Source: JAAZMF01 sp036786445 (GTDB lineage: Bacteria; Bacillota; Limnochordia; DTU087). From it: 64,000 nt of DNA. Positions 34,523 to 42,947 of the stretch are shown one piece after another (the stretch's first letter is position 1; the number at the start of each line of letters is the position of its first letter). Where the stretch lies: the NCBI GenBank assembly GCA_036786445.1, contig DAIQRD010000001.1, forward strand, positions 21,899 through 85,898, written 5' to 3'. A program made the position numbers and the translations under genes. The notes under the pieces were generated by a model. The model saw only the letters and a list, made by a program, of their open reading frames with translations, was not told the origin of the DNA and did no database searches.

Positions 34523-36683
34523 TACCTTGGTTAGGAAAGGCGACAGCCACGATGGTGTCAGCCCCTTGCCCACTAACGGATATGACGGTCCCTTCCCCAA
34601 AATGGGAGTGTTTGACCTTGCTGCCTGTCTCCAGATCTGCGATCAAAGTGGTCCCATCTGCTGTAGTCTCTCTGCCTGGCTGTGGTTGTCTAGTACGCTC
34701 CACGGGAAATCGCAATACCTTACTCTTGTCACTTCCACCCCGCTCTTGCCCAGCATCCTCCTGCCCCAGCTCTTCCACATAATCCTCGGGAATCTCCTCG
34801 ACAAAGCGGGATATGAAATTTTGACTTGTTGACCCATACAGCGTGCGTAGCTGGGCACAGGTGAGGTACAGAGTCTGCATGGCCCTGGTGATGCCCACAT
34901 AGCACAACCGTCTTTCTTCTTCTAGCTCTGCCGGTTCCCATAGGGAACGGCTGTGGGGGAAGACGCCTTCCTCCATACCAACCAAAAAGACAACGGGAAA
35001 CTCCAAGCCCTTGGCGGCATGCAAAGACATCATCACAACCGCATCGGCAACATCATCATACAGATCCACATCGGCAACTAGGGCCACATGCTCCAAGAAT
35101 CCTCCCAGGTCCGCTTCTGGGGTCTCTTCCTCATACTGCTTTGTCACGGACAGGAACTCCTTCAAGTTCTCTATACGGGCATCAGCCTCAGGGGTGCGTT
35201 CCCCCTGTAGTTCAACCAGATACGTGGTGTCTTCCAGCACCGCTTCGGTCATGCGGGTCAAGCTTACATTGCCCAGCTTTGCCCTGAGGCCCTCCATAAG
35301 CTCCTTAAACCCCCGCAGGGCATTGATAGCTCGTCCGCCCAGGCCGGGGATTGCGTCCAAATCATCTAAAGCAGCATATGGGCTGACATCATTCTCCAAA
35401 GCGAAAGCTTCTAAACGCCCTAGAGTAGCATCTCCGATACCCCGCTTGGGCACATTGATCACCCGTCGCAAGCTATACAGATCCGCCGGATTCTCCAGCA
35501 AGCGCAAGTACGCTATGAGATCCTTGATCTCTTTTCTTTCATAGAAACGCAAGCCCGCGACGATGGCATAGGGTATCCCCCGCCCCATGAATTCTTCTTC
35601 GAATGTCCTGGATTGAGAGTGGGTCCTGTATAAGATGGCAAAATCCTGATAATCTTTGCCCTCTTTCTTCAACCTCTGGATCTCACTAGCCACAAACCGG
35701 GCCTCCTGCCGCTCATCGCTGGCTTTGTACAGGAAGATAGGGTCGCCCCCGGCTTGCTCTGTCCACAGCTCTTTGTCCTTGCGTCCTAAGTTGTTGGCAA
35801 TAACTTCGTTAGCCGAGTGCAGGATCTTCTCCGTGGATCGGTAATTCTGCTCCAATTTAACTGTCTTTGCATCGGGGTAGTCCTGCTCAAATTCCAGGAT
35901 ATTGCGAATATCGGCGCCCCGGAACCGATAGATGCTCTGATCAGCATCACCTACAACACAAAGGTTACGATATTTACTGGCCAGCAAATTGATGAGTACG
36001 TACTGGGCGTGGTTAGTGTCCTGGTACTCATCCACAAGAATATAGCGGAATCGCTCCTGATACCAACCCAGCACCTCGGGCTGTGTACGGAATAGCCTGA
36101 CTGTGGCCATGATCAGATCATCAAAATCCATGGCATTGGCTGCCACCAATTTGCGTTGGTATTTGCCATAGATGCGGGCAATGGTCTTGTCCCAAAAGTC
36201 CCCAGCCTGTTGCGAATACTCCTCAGGGCTCATCAATTCATTCTTAGCTCCACTGATGGCATTTAGGGCTGCCCGGGGTTCAATGCGCCGGGTATCGAGA
36301 TCTAGCTCCTTAATAGCTTCCTTGACAACACTTAACTGGTCTGCTGTATCAAAAATGAGGAAATTCCGCTCATACCCAACCTTGTTGGCCTCCCGTCGCA
36401 GGATCTGCACACAGGTGGAATGAAAGGTAGCCACCCAAACCTGCTCCCCCAAGGGACCCACTAGCCTGGCGACCCGCTCCTTCATTTCCTTAGCTGCCTT
36501 GTTGGTAAAGGTAACGGCTAGAATAAAGTAAGGGGGTACACCCCTAGCTGAAATCAAATGGGCAATCCGATAGGTTAGTACCCGAGTCTTGCCACTGCCC
36601 GCTCCCGCCACTACCAATAGCGGACCATCGCCATGTAGAACAGCTGCTTTTTGCCTAGAATTAAGAGTACTGAGAATATCCAA
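34479..36683 (-). CDS. pcrA: UvrD/PcrA-family 3'-5' DNA helicase
   Basis: About 734 residues from a TTG at 36683, eight bases after GGAGGGA; the longer frame starts inside that site. Walker A AGAGSGKTRVL is near residue 32; DEYQDTN (motif II), GDADQSIYRFRGAD (III), LEQNYRST (IV), LHAAKGLEFPVVFL (V) and VGITRAM (VI) are all present. A C-terminal Tudor-like domain that contacts RNA polymerase in PcrA (KVKHSHFGEGTVISV) is at the end. It acts in replication-transcription conflict and repair. Confidence 0.95.
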   Translation of the reverse strand: MDILSTLNSRQKAAVLHGDGPLLVVAGAGSGKTRVLTYRIAHLISARGVPPYFILAVTFTNKAAKEMKERVARLVGPLGEQVWVATFHSTCVQILRREANKVGYERNFLIFDTADQLSVVKEAIKELDLDTRRIEPRAALNAISGAKNELMSPEEYSQQAGDFWDKTIARIYGKYQRKLVAANAMDFDDLIMATVRLFRTQPEVLGWYQERFRYILVDEYQDTNHAQYVLINLLASKYRNLCVVGDADQSIYRFRGADIRNILEFEQDYPDAKTVKLEQNYRSTEKILHSANEVIANNLGRKDKELWTEQAGGDPIFLYKASDERQEARFVASEIQRLKKEGKDYQDFAILYRTHSQSRTFEEEFMGRGIPYAIVAGLRFYERKEIKDLIAYLRLLENPADLYSLRRVINVPKRGIGDATLGRLEAFALENDVSPYAALDDLDAIPGLGGRAINALRGFKELMEGLRAKLGNVSLTRMTEAVLEDTTYLVELQGERTPEADARIENLKEFLSVTKQYEEETPEADLGGFLEHVALVADVDLYDDVADAVVMMSLHAAKGLEFPVVFLVGMEEGVFPHSRSLWEPAELEEERRLCYVGITRAMQTLYLTCAQLRTLYGSTSQNFISRFVEEIPEDYVEELGQEDAGQERGGSDKSKVLRFPVERTRQPQPGRETTADGTTLIADLETGSKVKHSHFGEGTVISVSGQGADTIVAVAFPNQGIKRFLAGYTPLEKL

Positions 36684-36744
36684 AACAAAACTCCCTCCGG
36701 TCAACTCTCGCCACGGCCTGGCTTTACTAGAATTCGCTTACCAT

Positions 36745-37431
36745 CTATGATCTTCTAGACTTCAGCTCTCGGAACACTGCCCCTGGGTCTGTGCCCTTCT
36801 CTACCATTAGAACCATGCTGTGGTAGTAAAGATCGGCTAATTCGTAAACCAACTCATCCAAACTGGGGTTCTTGGCAGCGATGACAACTTCAGTAGCCTC
36901 TTCCCCAATCTTCTTCAGAATCTTATCTAACCCCTGGGTGAAGAGGTAATTTGTGTACGATCCCTCCACAGGGCTTTGCTTGCGATTCTGCACAACTTGG
37001 AAAAGCTCCTGGATGATGCTGGGTGAACCCTTACCATATACTGCTTCAGGATCGAAAGTGGCCTCTTGCTCGTGGGTGGAGGCGATGGGCACTGGGCTAT
37101 TACCACTCTCTATTGGGTTATGGAAACAAGACCGATAGCCCTCGTGGCAGGCTCCAGCTCCAGCTTGCTCCACTTGGATTAACAGAACATCAAAATCACA
37201 GTCGGCGGTGACGCTCTTCACTGTTTGATAGTGGCCGGAGGTCTCCCCTTTTTCCCATAGCTGCTGCCGACTGCGGCTCCAAAACCAGGTCCTGCCTGTC
37301 TGCAGGGTCTTATCCAAGGCTTCCCGATTCATAAACGCCATCATCAAGACGTCACCCGTCTCATGATCCTGAACAATAGCTGGAATCAACCCGTTTTCCC
37401 GAAACTTTAGTTCTGACATATCCACCGTCAT
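36745..37431 (-). CDS. hisI: Bifunctional phosphoribosyl-AMP cyclohydrolase / phosphoribosyl-ATP pyrophosphatase
   Basis: 228 residues. The HisI part (1-~125) has TRTWFWSRSRQ-like and HYQTVKSVTADCDFD/CHEGYRSCF zinc motifs; the HisE part (about 135-228) has GEEATEVVIAAKN and ELADLYYHSMVLM. It carries out steps 2 and 3 of histidine synthesis. The start could be ATG 37431 or ATG 37419. It is the last gene of the his operon, 22 bases after hisF. Confidence 0.95.
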   Translation of the reverse strand: MTVDMSELKFRENGLIPAIVQDHETGDVLMMAFMNREALDKTLQTGRTWFWSRSRQQLWEKGETSGHYQTVKSVTADCDFDVLLIQVEQAGAGACHEGYRSCFHNPIESGNSPVPIASTHEQEATFDPEAVYGKGSPSIIQELFQVVQNRKQSPVEGSYTNYLFTQGLDKILKKIGEEATEVVIAAKNPSLDELVYELADLYYHSMVLMVEKGTDPGAVFRELKSRRS

Positions 37432-37453
37432 TTCCCCCTTCTTGACTTGGTGG

Positions 37454-38224
37454 TCAAAGCCGCATGGGTATACCTCGATCCATCAAGTATTCCTTTACCT
37501 GCCGGATAGAGTAAATCCGATAGTGAAAAACTGATGCTGCCAATATGGCATCCACTTGACCTACTAGAAACGCATCCCGAAAGTGCTCCAACTCACCGGC
37601 ACCGCCGGAGGCGATTATGGGCAGGGGCACTGCGTCCGCCATGGCTCGATTTAGCTCGTTATCATAGCCATCCCGGGTCCCGTCTGCATCCATGCTGGTC
37701 AGCAAGATCTCGCCTGCCCCCAGTTCATATGCTTTTGCTACCCATTCATAGGCATCTAGACCTGTTGGTATGCGACCACCTCGGGCATAAACTTCCCAGT
37801 GGCACGCTGTTGCAGAACCTTGGTGGCGTTTGACATCCACTGCTACTATTATTTTCTCGCGCCCAAAGGCCTGGGCTGCCTCTTTGATCAGATTAGGATT
37901 CTCCAAAGCAGCTGTATTCACAGATACCTTGCTAGCACCGGCCCCCAGTAGTGTTTCTATATCTGTGACGGTCTTGATCCCGCCACCAACTATGAGGGGG
38001 ATGCTGATAGCCTGGGCCGTCTGGCTGATACTATCAGTCATTGCCCTACGCCCTTCATGGGATGCGGTTATGTCCAAGAACACGATCTCGTCTGCACCGG
38101 CCTCGTCATAGAAGACGGCCTGCTCAACGGGATCTCCTACATCCTTGAGAGCACCGAAATTAACGCCTTTTACGACTCGGCCATCCCGCACATCCAGGCA
38201 AGGAATTACTCTTCTTGTGGACAC
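37454..38224 (-). CDS. hisF: Imidazole glycerol phosphate synthase cyclase subunit
   Basis: 256-residue TIM barrel. Catalytic Asp residues are in IPCLDVRDGRVVKGV and TSMDADGTRDGYD; VGGGIKTVTD and ASGGAGELEHF bind the substrate phosphates. HisF normally receives ammonia from HisH, but no hisH exists in this operon. The GTG start lies within the end of hisA (19-base overlap), implying coupling. Confidence 0.96.
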   Translation of the reverse strand: MSTRRVIPCLDVRDGRVVKGVNFGALKDVGDPVEQAVFYDEAGADEIVFLDITASHEGRRAMTDSISQTAQAISIPLIVGGGIKTVTDIETLLGAGASKVSVNTAALENPNLIKEAAQAFGREKIIVAVDVKRHQGSATACHWEVYARGGRIPTGLDAYEWVAKAYELGAGEILLTSMDADGTRDGYDNELNRAMADAVPLPIIASGGAGELEHFRDAFLVGQVDAILAASVFHYRIYSIRQVKEYLMDRGIPMRL

Positions 38225-38961
38225 TCATCATCCCACCCTTCGGCTGCTTCAATGGCCTCTTCCAAAGTAAAACGGCGACTATAGAGGGCTTGACCTGTTA
38301 TGACTCCAACGATCCCAGTATCTTGAAGTCGAGCAATGGCCCTGATGTCCTCCAGGCTGCTCACCCCTCCACTGGCGATAATATCCACACCGGCACTGGT
38401 CATCCTCGCCAAAGCCTCCAAGTTAGGACCAGTGAGCATGCCATCTCGGGCAATATCTGTAAAAATGATCTCTCTGACTCCCAGTTCACCCATCTGGCGG
38501 GCCAACTCCAAGGCATCCATCTCGGTGTTATCCACCCAGCCTCTTACAGCTGCGCGACCATCCCGGGCATCAATCCCAGCAATAATCCGGCCAGGATACA
38601 GCTCACAAGCCTTAGCCACCAGTTCTGGTTCTTCACAGGCCACAGTGCCTAGGATGGCATATTCCACTCCCGCAGATAGGATCAGCTCAATAGTCTCGAG
38701 ATTCCGAATGCCGCCCCCCACTTCCAGGGGTATGTCCACAGCTGCGGCAATGGCTCCGATCACATCCAGATTGGCCGGTCGGCCGGTGAAGGCACCATCT
38801 AGGTCCACTATATGGAGCCGCTGGGCTCCCCCTTGCTGAAAGCCCAAAGCCACTGCCACCGGCTGATGGGAGTATATTGTTTCTCGATGGCTTTGACCTT
38901 GGAGCAAGCGCACGCAGCACCCCCCCCTAAGGTCAATGGCGGGTATCACCTGCAATGTCAT
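38206..38961 (-). CDS. hisA: ProFAR isomerase
   Basis: 251-residue TIM barrel paralogous to HisF. VIPAIDLRGGCCVRLLQG carries the first catalytic Asp, FTDIARDGMLTGPN the second; GGGIRNLETIE and ASGGVSSLEDI are the phosphate loops. It isomerises ProFAR to PRFAR. It directly follows hisB (39-base gap), the place where hisH normally lies. Confidence 0.95.
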   Translation of the reverse strand: MTLQVIPAIDLRGGCCVRLLQGQSHRETIYSHQPVAVALGFQQGGAQRLHIVDLDGAFTGRPANLDVIGAIAAAVDIPLEVGGGIRNLETIELILSAGVEYAILGTVACEEPELVAKACELYPGRIIAGIDARDGRAAVRGWVDNTEMDALELARQMGELGVREIIFTDIARDGMLTGPNLEALARMTSAGVDIIASGGVSSLEDIRAIARLQDTGIVGVITGQALYSRRFTLEEAIEAAEGWDDECPQEE

Positions 38962-39000
38962 TGTTCCACTCCTTTAGCTTGGCGTCATTAGGCCCAGTTC

Positions 39001-39588
39001 TTAACCTAGCAGCCCCTTGGTGGATAGGATCCCTTCAACCCGGCTATCTAGAGCACAAGCCTGGGCCAAGGCCCGAGCCATGGCCTTAAAGGCTGCCTCA
39101 AGAAGATGGTGCATATTCCTGCCAGCCATCTGTCGAATATGCAAGGTGATGCCGCCATTGAAGGCTAGAGCTCGAAAAAACTCCTCAACCAAGACTGCAG
39201 GGAAAGCGCCTAACTGCTCGTTGGATAGTTCCCAATCTAGAGCCAAATAGGGCCTACCGCTGATATCAACTGCCGCCATAACCAAAGCTTCATCCATGGG
39301 GACAAAAGCTGTGCCAAAGCGGGTGATGCTGGCTTTATTTCCCAGAGCCTTGGCAAAGGCTTGCCCCAAAACGATGCCCACATCCTCCACGGTGTGATGG
39401 GCATCGACCTCCAAGTCCCCCCGGGCCCGTACAGTCAAATCGAAAAAGCCGTGCTTGGCAAAGGCTGTCAGCATATGATCGAAAAAGCCAATACCAGTAT
39501 CTATAGTGCTGTATCCTTTACCATCTAGCTGCCAGATAACCTGAATATCTGTTTCTGCTGTTGCCCGGGCTACCTCTCCCACACGCAC
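39001..39588 (-). CDS. hisB: Imidazoleglycerol-phosphate dehydratase
   Basis: 195 residues, monofunctional IGPD. Metal-binding motifs GFFDHML, DAHHTVEDVGI, HHLLEAAFKA are present. It catalyses step 6 of histidine synthesis. It is 14 bases after hisD. Confidence 0.95.
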   Translation of the reverse strand: MRVGEVARATAETDIQVIWQLDGKGYSTIDTGIGFFDHMLTAFAKHGFFDLTVRARGDLEVDAHHTVEDVGIVLGQAFAKALGNKASITRFGTAFVPMDEALVMAAVDISGRPYLALDWELSNEQLGAFPAVLVEEFFRALAFNGGITLHIRQMAGRNMHHLLEAAFKAMARALAQACALDSRVEGILSTKGLLG

Positions 39589-39602
39589 ATAGCATTCCTC
39601 CC

Positions 39603-40973
39603 CTAATCGTCTTCACAAGTATCGGCTGCTAATGCTTGGAGTCTCACCCGCACAGCATTGGCATGGGCATCGAGCCCCTCAACGGTGGCCAATTCCACAG
39701 CATGGGGACCAAAACACCTAAGACCCGCTTTCGTATAGCTAATAATACTGCTGCGCTTCAGAAAATCCTCTAACCCTAGGGGTGATGAAAACCGAGCTGT
39801 GCCATTGGTAGGCAAAACGTGGTTGGGCCCCGCTACATAATCACCCACTGGTTCACAAGCCCAGTGGCCTAGGAAGATGGCTCCGGCATGGCGAATCAGG
39901 TGCAATATCTCCCATGGGTTAGCTACACAGAGCTCCAAATGCTCCGGTGCCGAAACATTGGCCCACCGGGCAGCCTCTTCCAAGTCGCGACAGACTAAGA
40001 TCACCCCATGCTTGGCTAGGGCCAGTTGGGCAATGTCCTGGCGCCCCAGTTGCTCTAACTGAATCGCTAGTTCACTCTGGACTGCCTCCGCCAGTTGGGC
40101 ACAATCGGTGATCAAGATAGCGCCAGCCTCGGGATCATGCTCCGCCTGTGACAGCAGATCTGCAGCCAGATATCGACTATTGGCACTTTGGTCAGCTATG
40201 ATCAAGATCTCGCTGGGTCCGGCTAAGCTCTCAATACCCACCCGCCCATACACCATCTTCTTGGCTAGGGTGACATAGATATTCCCCGGTCCCACAATTT
40301 TGTCTACGGCGGGAATCGTTCCAGTGCCATACGCTAAGGCCGCAATGGCTTGGGCACCCCCCAGTTTGAGGACTCTGTCCACCCCAGCTAGCCTAGCAGC
40401 TGCCAGAATATGGGGATTCATCATCCCATCCTTGCCCACTGGTGAAGCCATGACGATCTCGCCTACCTGGGCTACCTTGGCGGGCACAGCACACATAAGC
40501 ACAGTGGAAACCAAGGGTGCACTGCCACCGGGAACATAGATTCCCACCTTATCTACAGGTGTTACCCTCTGGCCCAAAATGATCCCATCACATTCCACCG
40601 ACATCCAGGATTTGGGCTTCTGCTGGGCATGGTACTTACGGATATTCTCACAGGCGATTTCCAATGACCGCATAAACTCAGGGGAAACCTCTTGAGCAGC
40701 TGCATCCCACTCCGCCTCACTTACCCAAAGGCTCTCCGGGGTCAGCTGGGCCCCATCTAGCCTCCCAGCATATTCAACGACTGCTACATCACCCCGCTGC
40801 TTAACATCGGCCAAAATGCGGGCCACGGCCGCCTCGGGGCTCAGGGCTTCCCCCCATATAGCCCGGGTCCGCTCTTCCGATGCCGGTGTGACTTGCACCT
40901 CATCGACGAAAGGGCGGGTCAGATAGGCCATGATCTGGTCTTCAGTCAACTCCCAGGTCTTAATAATCTGCAT
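39603..40973 (-). CDS. hisD: Histidinol dehydrogenase
   Basis: 456 residues, slightly longer than usual (about 430). The NAD-binding and zinc site signatures IVGPGNIYVTLAKKMVYG and AGPSEILIIAD are present, with NHVLPTNGTARF near the C-terminus. It oxidises histidinol to histidine in the last two steps. It lies three bases after hisG. Confidence 0.95.
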   Translation of the reverse strand: MQIIKTWELTEDQIMAYLTRPFVDEVQVTPASEERTRAIWGEALSPEAAVARILADVKQRGDVAVVEYAGRLDGAQLTPESLWVSEAEWDAAAQEVSPEFMRSLEIACENIRKYHAQQKPKSWMSVECDGIILGQRVTPVDKVGIYVPGGSAPLVSTVLMCAVPAKVAQVGEIVMASPVGKDGMMNPHILAAARLAGVDRVLKLGGAQAIAALAYGTGTIPAVDKIVGPGNIYVTLAKKMVYGRVGIESLAGPSEILIIADQSANSRYLAADLLSQAEHDPEAGAILITDCAQLAEAVQSELAIQLEQLGRQDIAQLALAKHGVILVCRDLEEAARWANVSAPEHLELCVANPWEILHLIRHAGAIFLGHWACEPVGDYVAGPNHVLPTNGTARFSSPLGLEDFLKRSSIISYTKAGLRCFGPHAVELATVEGLDAHANAVRVRLQALAADTCEDD

Positions 40974-40976
40974 TGG

Positions 40977-41651
40977 CTATCCCTCCATCCCAGTATCCAT
41001 CTTTGCCTCCAAGACTGCCTTAAGCCTCTTGACAAGAATATGAATGGCCCCATGCTTCACCTTGTAGCTCACCTGGTTCGCAATTAGCCGAGTCGATATC
41101 TGGGCCACATCAGCGATGGGAACTAGGCCGTTTTCCAAGAGGGTTGTCCCTGTCTCCGTTATATCTACTATGGCATCGGCCAATCCTACAATGGGCCCCA
41201 ACTCCACTGAACCATTGAGCTCCACCACTTCCGCCTGAATCCCCTGTCGACTAAAATACTCAGTAGTAATATGGGGAAATATGGTGGCCACCCGAGAGTT
41301 AAAATCTAGTTCCTGCACATCCCTGATGCCAGAGGCTTGAGGCACAGCGACAATCAAGCGACAGCGGCCAAAACCCAGGTCCACAAGCTCCGCCACATCC
41401 TTGCCGCTCTCCAGCAGAGTATCTTTACCAACTACTCCTAGATCCGCGGCACCGTATTCCACATAGGTGGGCACATCTGTCGGCTTAGACAAGAGAAAAC
41501 GCCACTCTGTCCCTGGAACTGGAACTATGAGCCGCCGAGAAGGGGCCAGCAGTTCACTGCAATCTACCCCGATTTCCTCCAATAAGCCGATGACCGCGCT
41601 TTGCAGGCGACCCTTAGGTACCGCTATGGTAAGGGGAATAGACTTATCCAC
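40977..41651 (-). CDS. hisG: ATP phosphoribosyltransferase, short form
   Basis: 224 residues from a GTG at 41651 that follows GGAGGG at seven bases; the longer frame starts inside hisZ. TIAVPKGRLQ at the start, GKDTLLESG, and the PRPP loop AIVDITETGTTLLEN are conserved. The short form lacks the regulatory ACT-like domain and needs HisZ, which is directly upstream and overlaps it by eight bases. It commits ATP and PRPP to histidine synthesis. Confidence 0.95.
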   Translation of the reverse strand: MDKSIPLTIAVPKGRLQSAVIGLLEEIGVDCSELLAPSRRLIVPVPGTEWRFLLSKPTDVPTYVEYGAADLGVVGKDTLLESGKDVAELVDLGFGRCRLIVAVPQASGIRDVQELDFNSRVATIFPHITTEYFSRQGIQAEVVELNGSVELGPIVGLADAIVDITETGTTLLENGLVPIADVAQISTRLIANQVSYKVKHGAIHILVKRLKAVLEAKMDTGMEG

Positions 41652-42921
41652 GGCTCTCCCCTCCCTCCAGGGAAGCCACAAGTGCCGCCAGATCCATGGT
41701 ACGCCATCCTGCTTCAGGGGTCCATACCTGAATTTGCTCCAAGGAACGGGGAGAGATCACCCAATGGAAATCTGTTGCTTGGGCATACACCTGAGCTTCT
41801 GCCTCACTGCGCTCCACAACATCTAGCTCCACTGTGAAACCTCGTTGCCGCAAATGCTGAGCAACTTGCCAACCAAGCCCAGGCGCTTCCCTTAGCTTGA
41901 TGCACAACACCCTTTGACTGTCGCTGGCGGGCCACCCCGCTTGCCTAGATAAGGCCAACATAATACGCTCTATGCCTAAGGCGAATCCAGTGGCAGGACA
42001 CTGGTAGCCAAACTGATTGATCAGGTTATCATAGCGGCCGCCGGTGCCCATGGTAAAGCCCATATCGGCGGTATAGGCTTCCAACACCATCCCCGTATAA
42101 TACTCAATGTCTTTAATCATCCCTAGATCTACCTGTACCCAATGGGCTAGATCATACGCTTCCAAGACATCATATATAGCAGCCAAATTCTCAATGGCCC
42201 TTTGGGAAACGGGATTAGTGGCTCTACCCAGAGCTTCCTGCAAAACCTCTCGGCCCCCCCTTAAGTCCGGGAGCATCTGTAAGAGTTCCCTGTCTGCTTG
42301 GGGCAGACTGCAGTTGGCCAGTAGCTTCCCTAAGGCAACATAATCCTTTTTTAAGAGAGCTATCCGTATGCTGCGCCTATCCTCAGGAGATAATGCGCCA
42401 TGTTGGATGATGCCATCATAGTAATCGATCTGTCCTATATCTACCCTAAAATCCTTTAGCCCCACAGCTTTCAGGGCTTTTACCGCTAGGGCCACTACTT
42501 CAGCATCAGCCAAATAACTACTACTGCCCACCAGCTCAACACCGGCTTGATAAAACTCCCGGCGCCGCCCTGCTTGGGGTTCAGCATACCGAAACACATT
42601 GGCACTATAGCAAAGGCGAATGGGCTTGGGCTGATCCCGCAAGCGGGTAGCTACAACCCTGGCCACTGGGGTTGTGGCATCGGGCCGGAGAGCCAAGAGA
42701 TCGCCTTCCCTTTCAAAGAAGCGATAGAGATTGCGGGCCAAGCCTGTGACATCTCCGGCACTCACCGCATCACTGAATTCCATGGTGGGTGTCACGATCT
42801 CTCGATAGCTCCACAGCTTGAAAAGTCCCAAAAGGGTCTCTTCTACCCACCGCTTGCGCTGGGCATCCCTGGGCAGAAAGTCTTTGGTACCTCGGGGCGT
42901 TTGCACCATGGTATAAGCCAT
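41644..42921 (-). CDS. hisZ: ATP phosphoribosyltransferase regulatory subunit
   Basis: 425 residues from the ATG at 42921, seven bases after GGGAGG. It is a HisRS-like paralogue: TPRGTKDFLP at the start, LRPDATTPVARVVAT (motif 2 region), and a degenerate motif 3 (ATGFALGIERIMLAL). It lacks the anticodon-binding role and instead forms an octamer with short HisG, giving histidine feedback. A C-terminal ~80-residue domain resembles the HisRS anticodon-binding fold. Confidence 0.92.
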   Translation of the reverse strand: MAYTMVQTPRGTKDFLPRDAQRKRWVEETLLGLFKLWSYREIVTPTMEFSDAVSAGDVTGLARNLYRFFEREGDLLALRPDATTPVARVVATRLRDQPKPIRLCYSANVFRYAEPQAGRRREFYQAGVELVGSSSYLADAEVVALAVKALKAVGLKDFRVDIGQIDYYDGIIQHGALSPEDRRSIRIALLKKDYVALGKLLANCSLPQADRELLQMLPDLRGGREVLQEALGRATNPVSQRAIENLAAIYDVLEAYDLAHWVQVDLGMIKDIEYYTGMVLEAYTADMGFTMGTGGRYDNLINQFGYQCPATGFALGIERIMLALSRQAGWPASDSQRVLCIKLREAPGLGWQVAQHLRQRGFTVELDVVERSEAEAQVYAQATDFHWVISPRSLEQIQVWTPEAGWRTMDLAALVASLEGGESRG

Positions 42922-42947
42922 TGTCCTGCCTCCCTTCCCCTGGCCAG

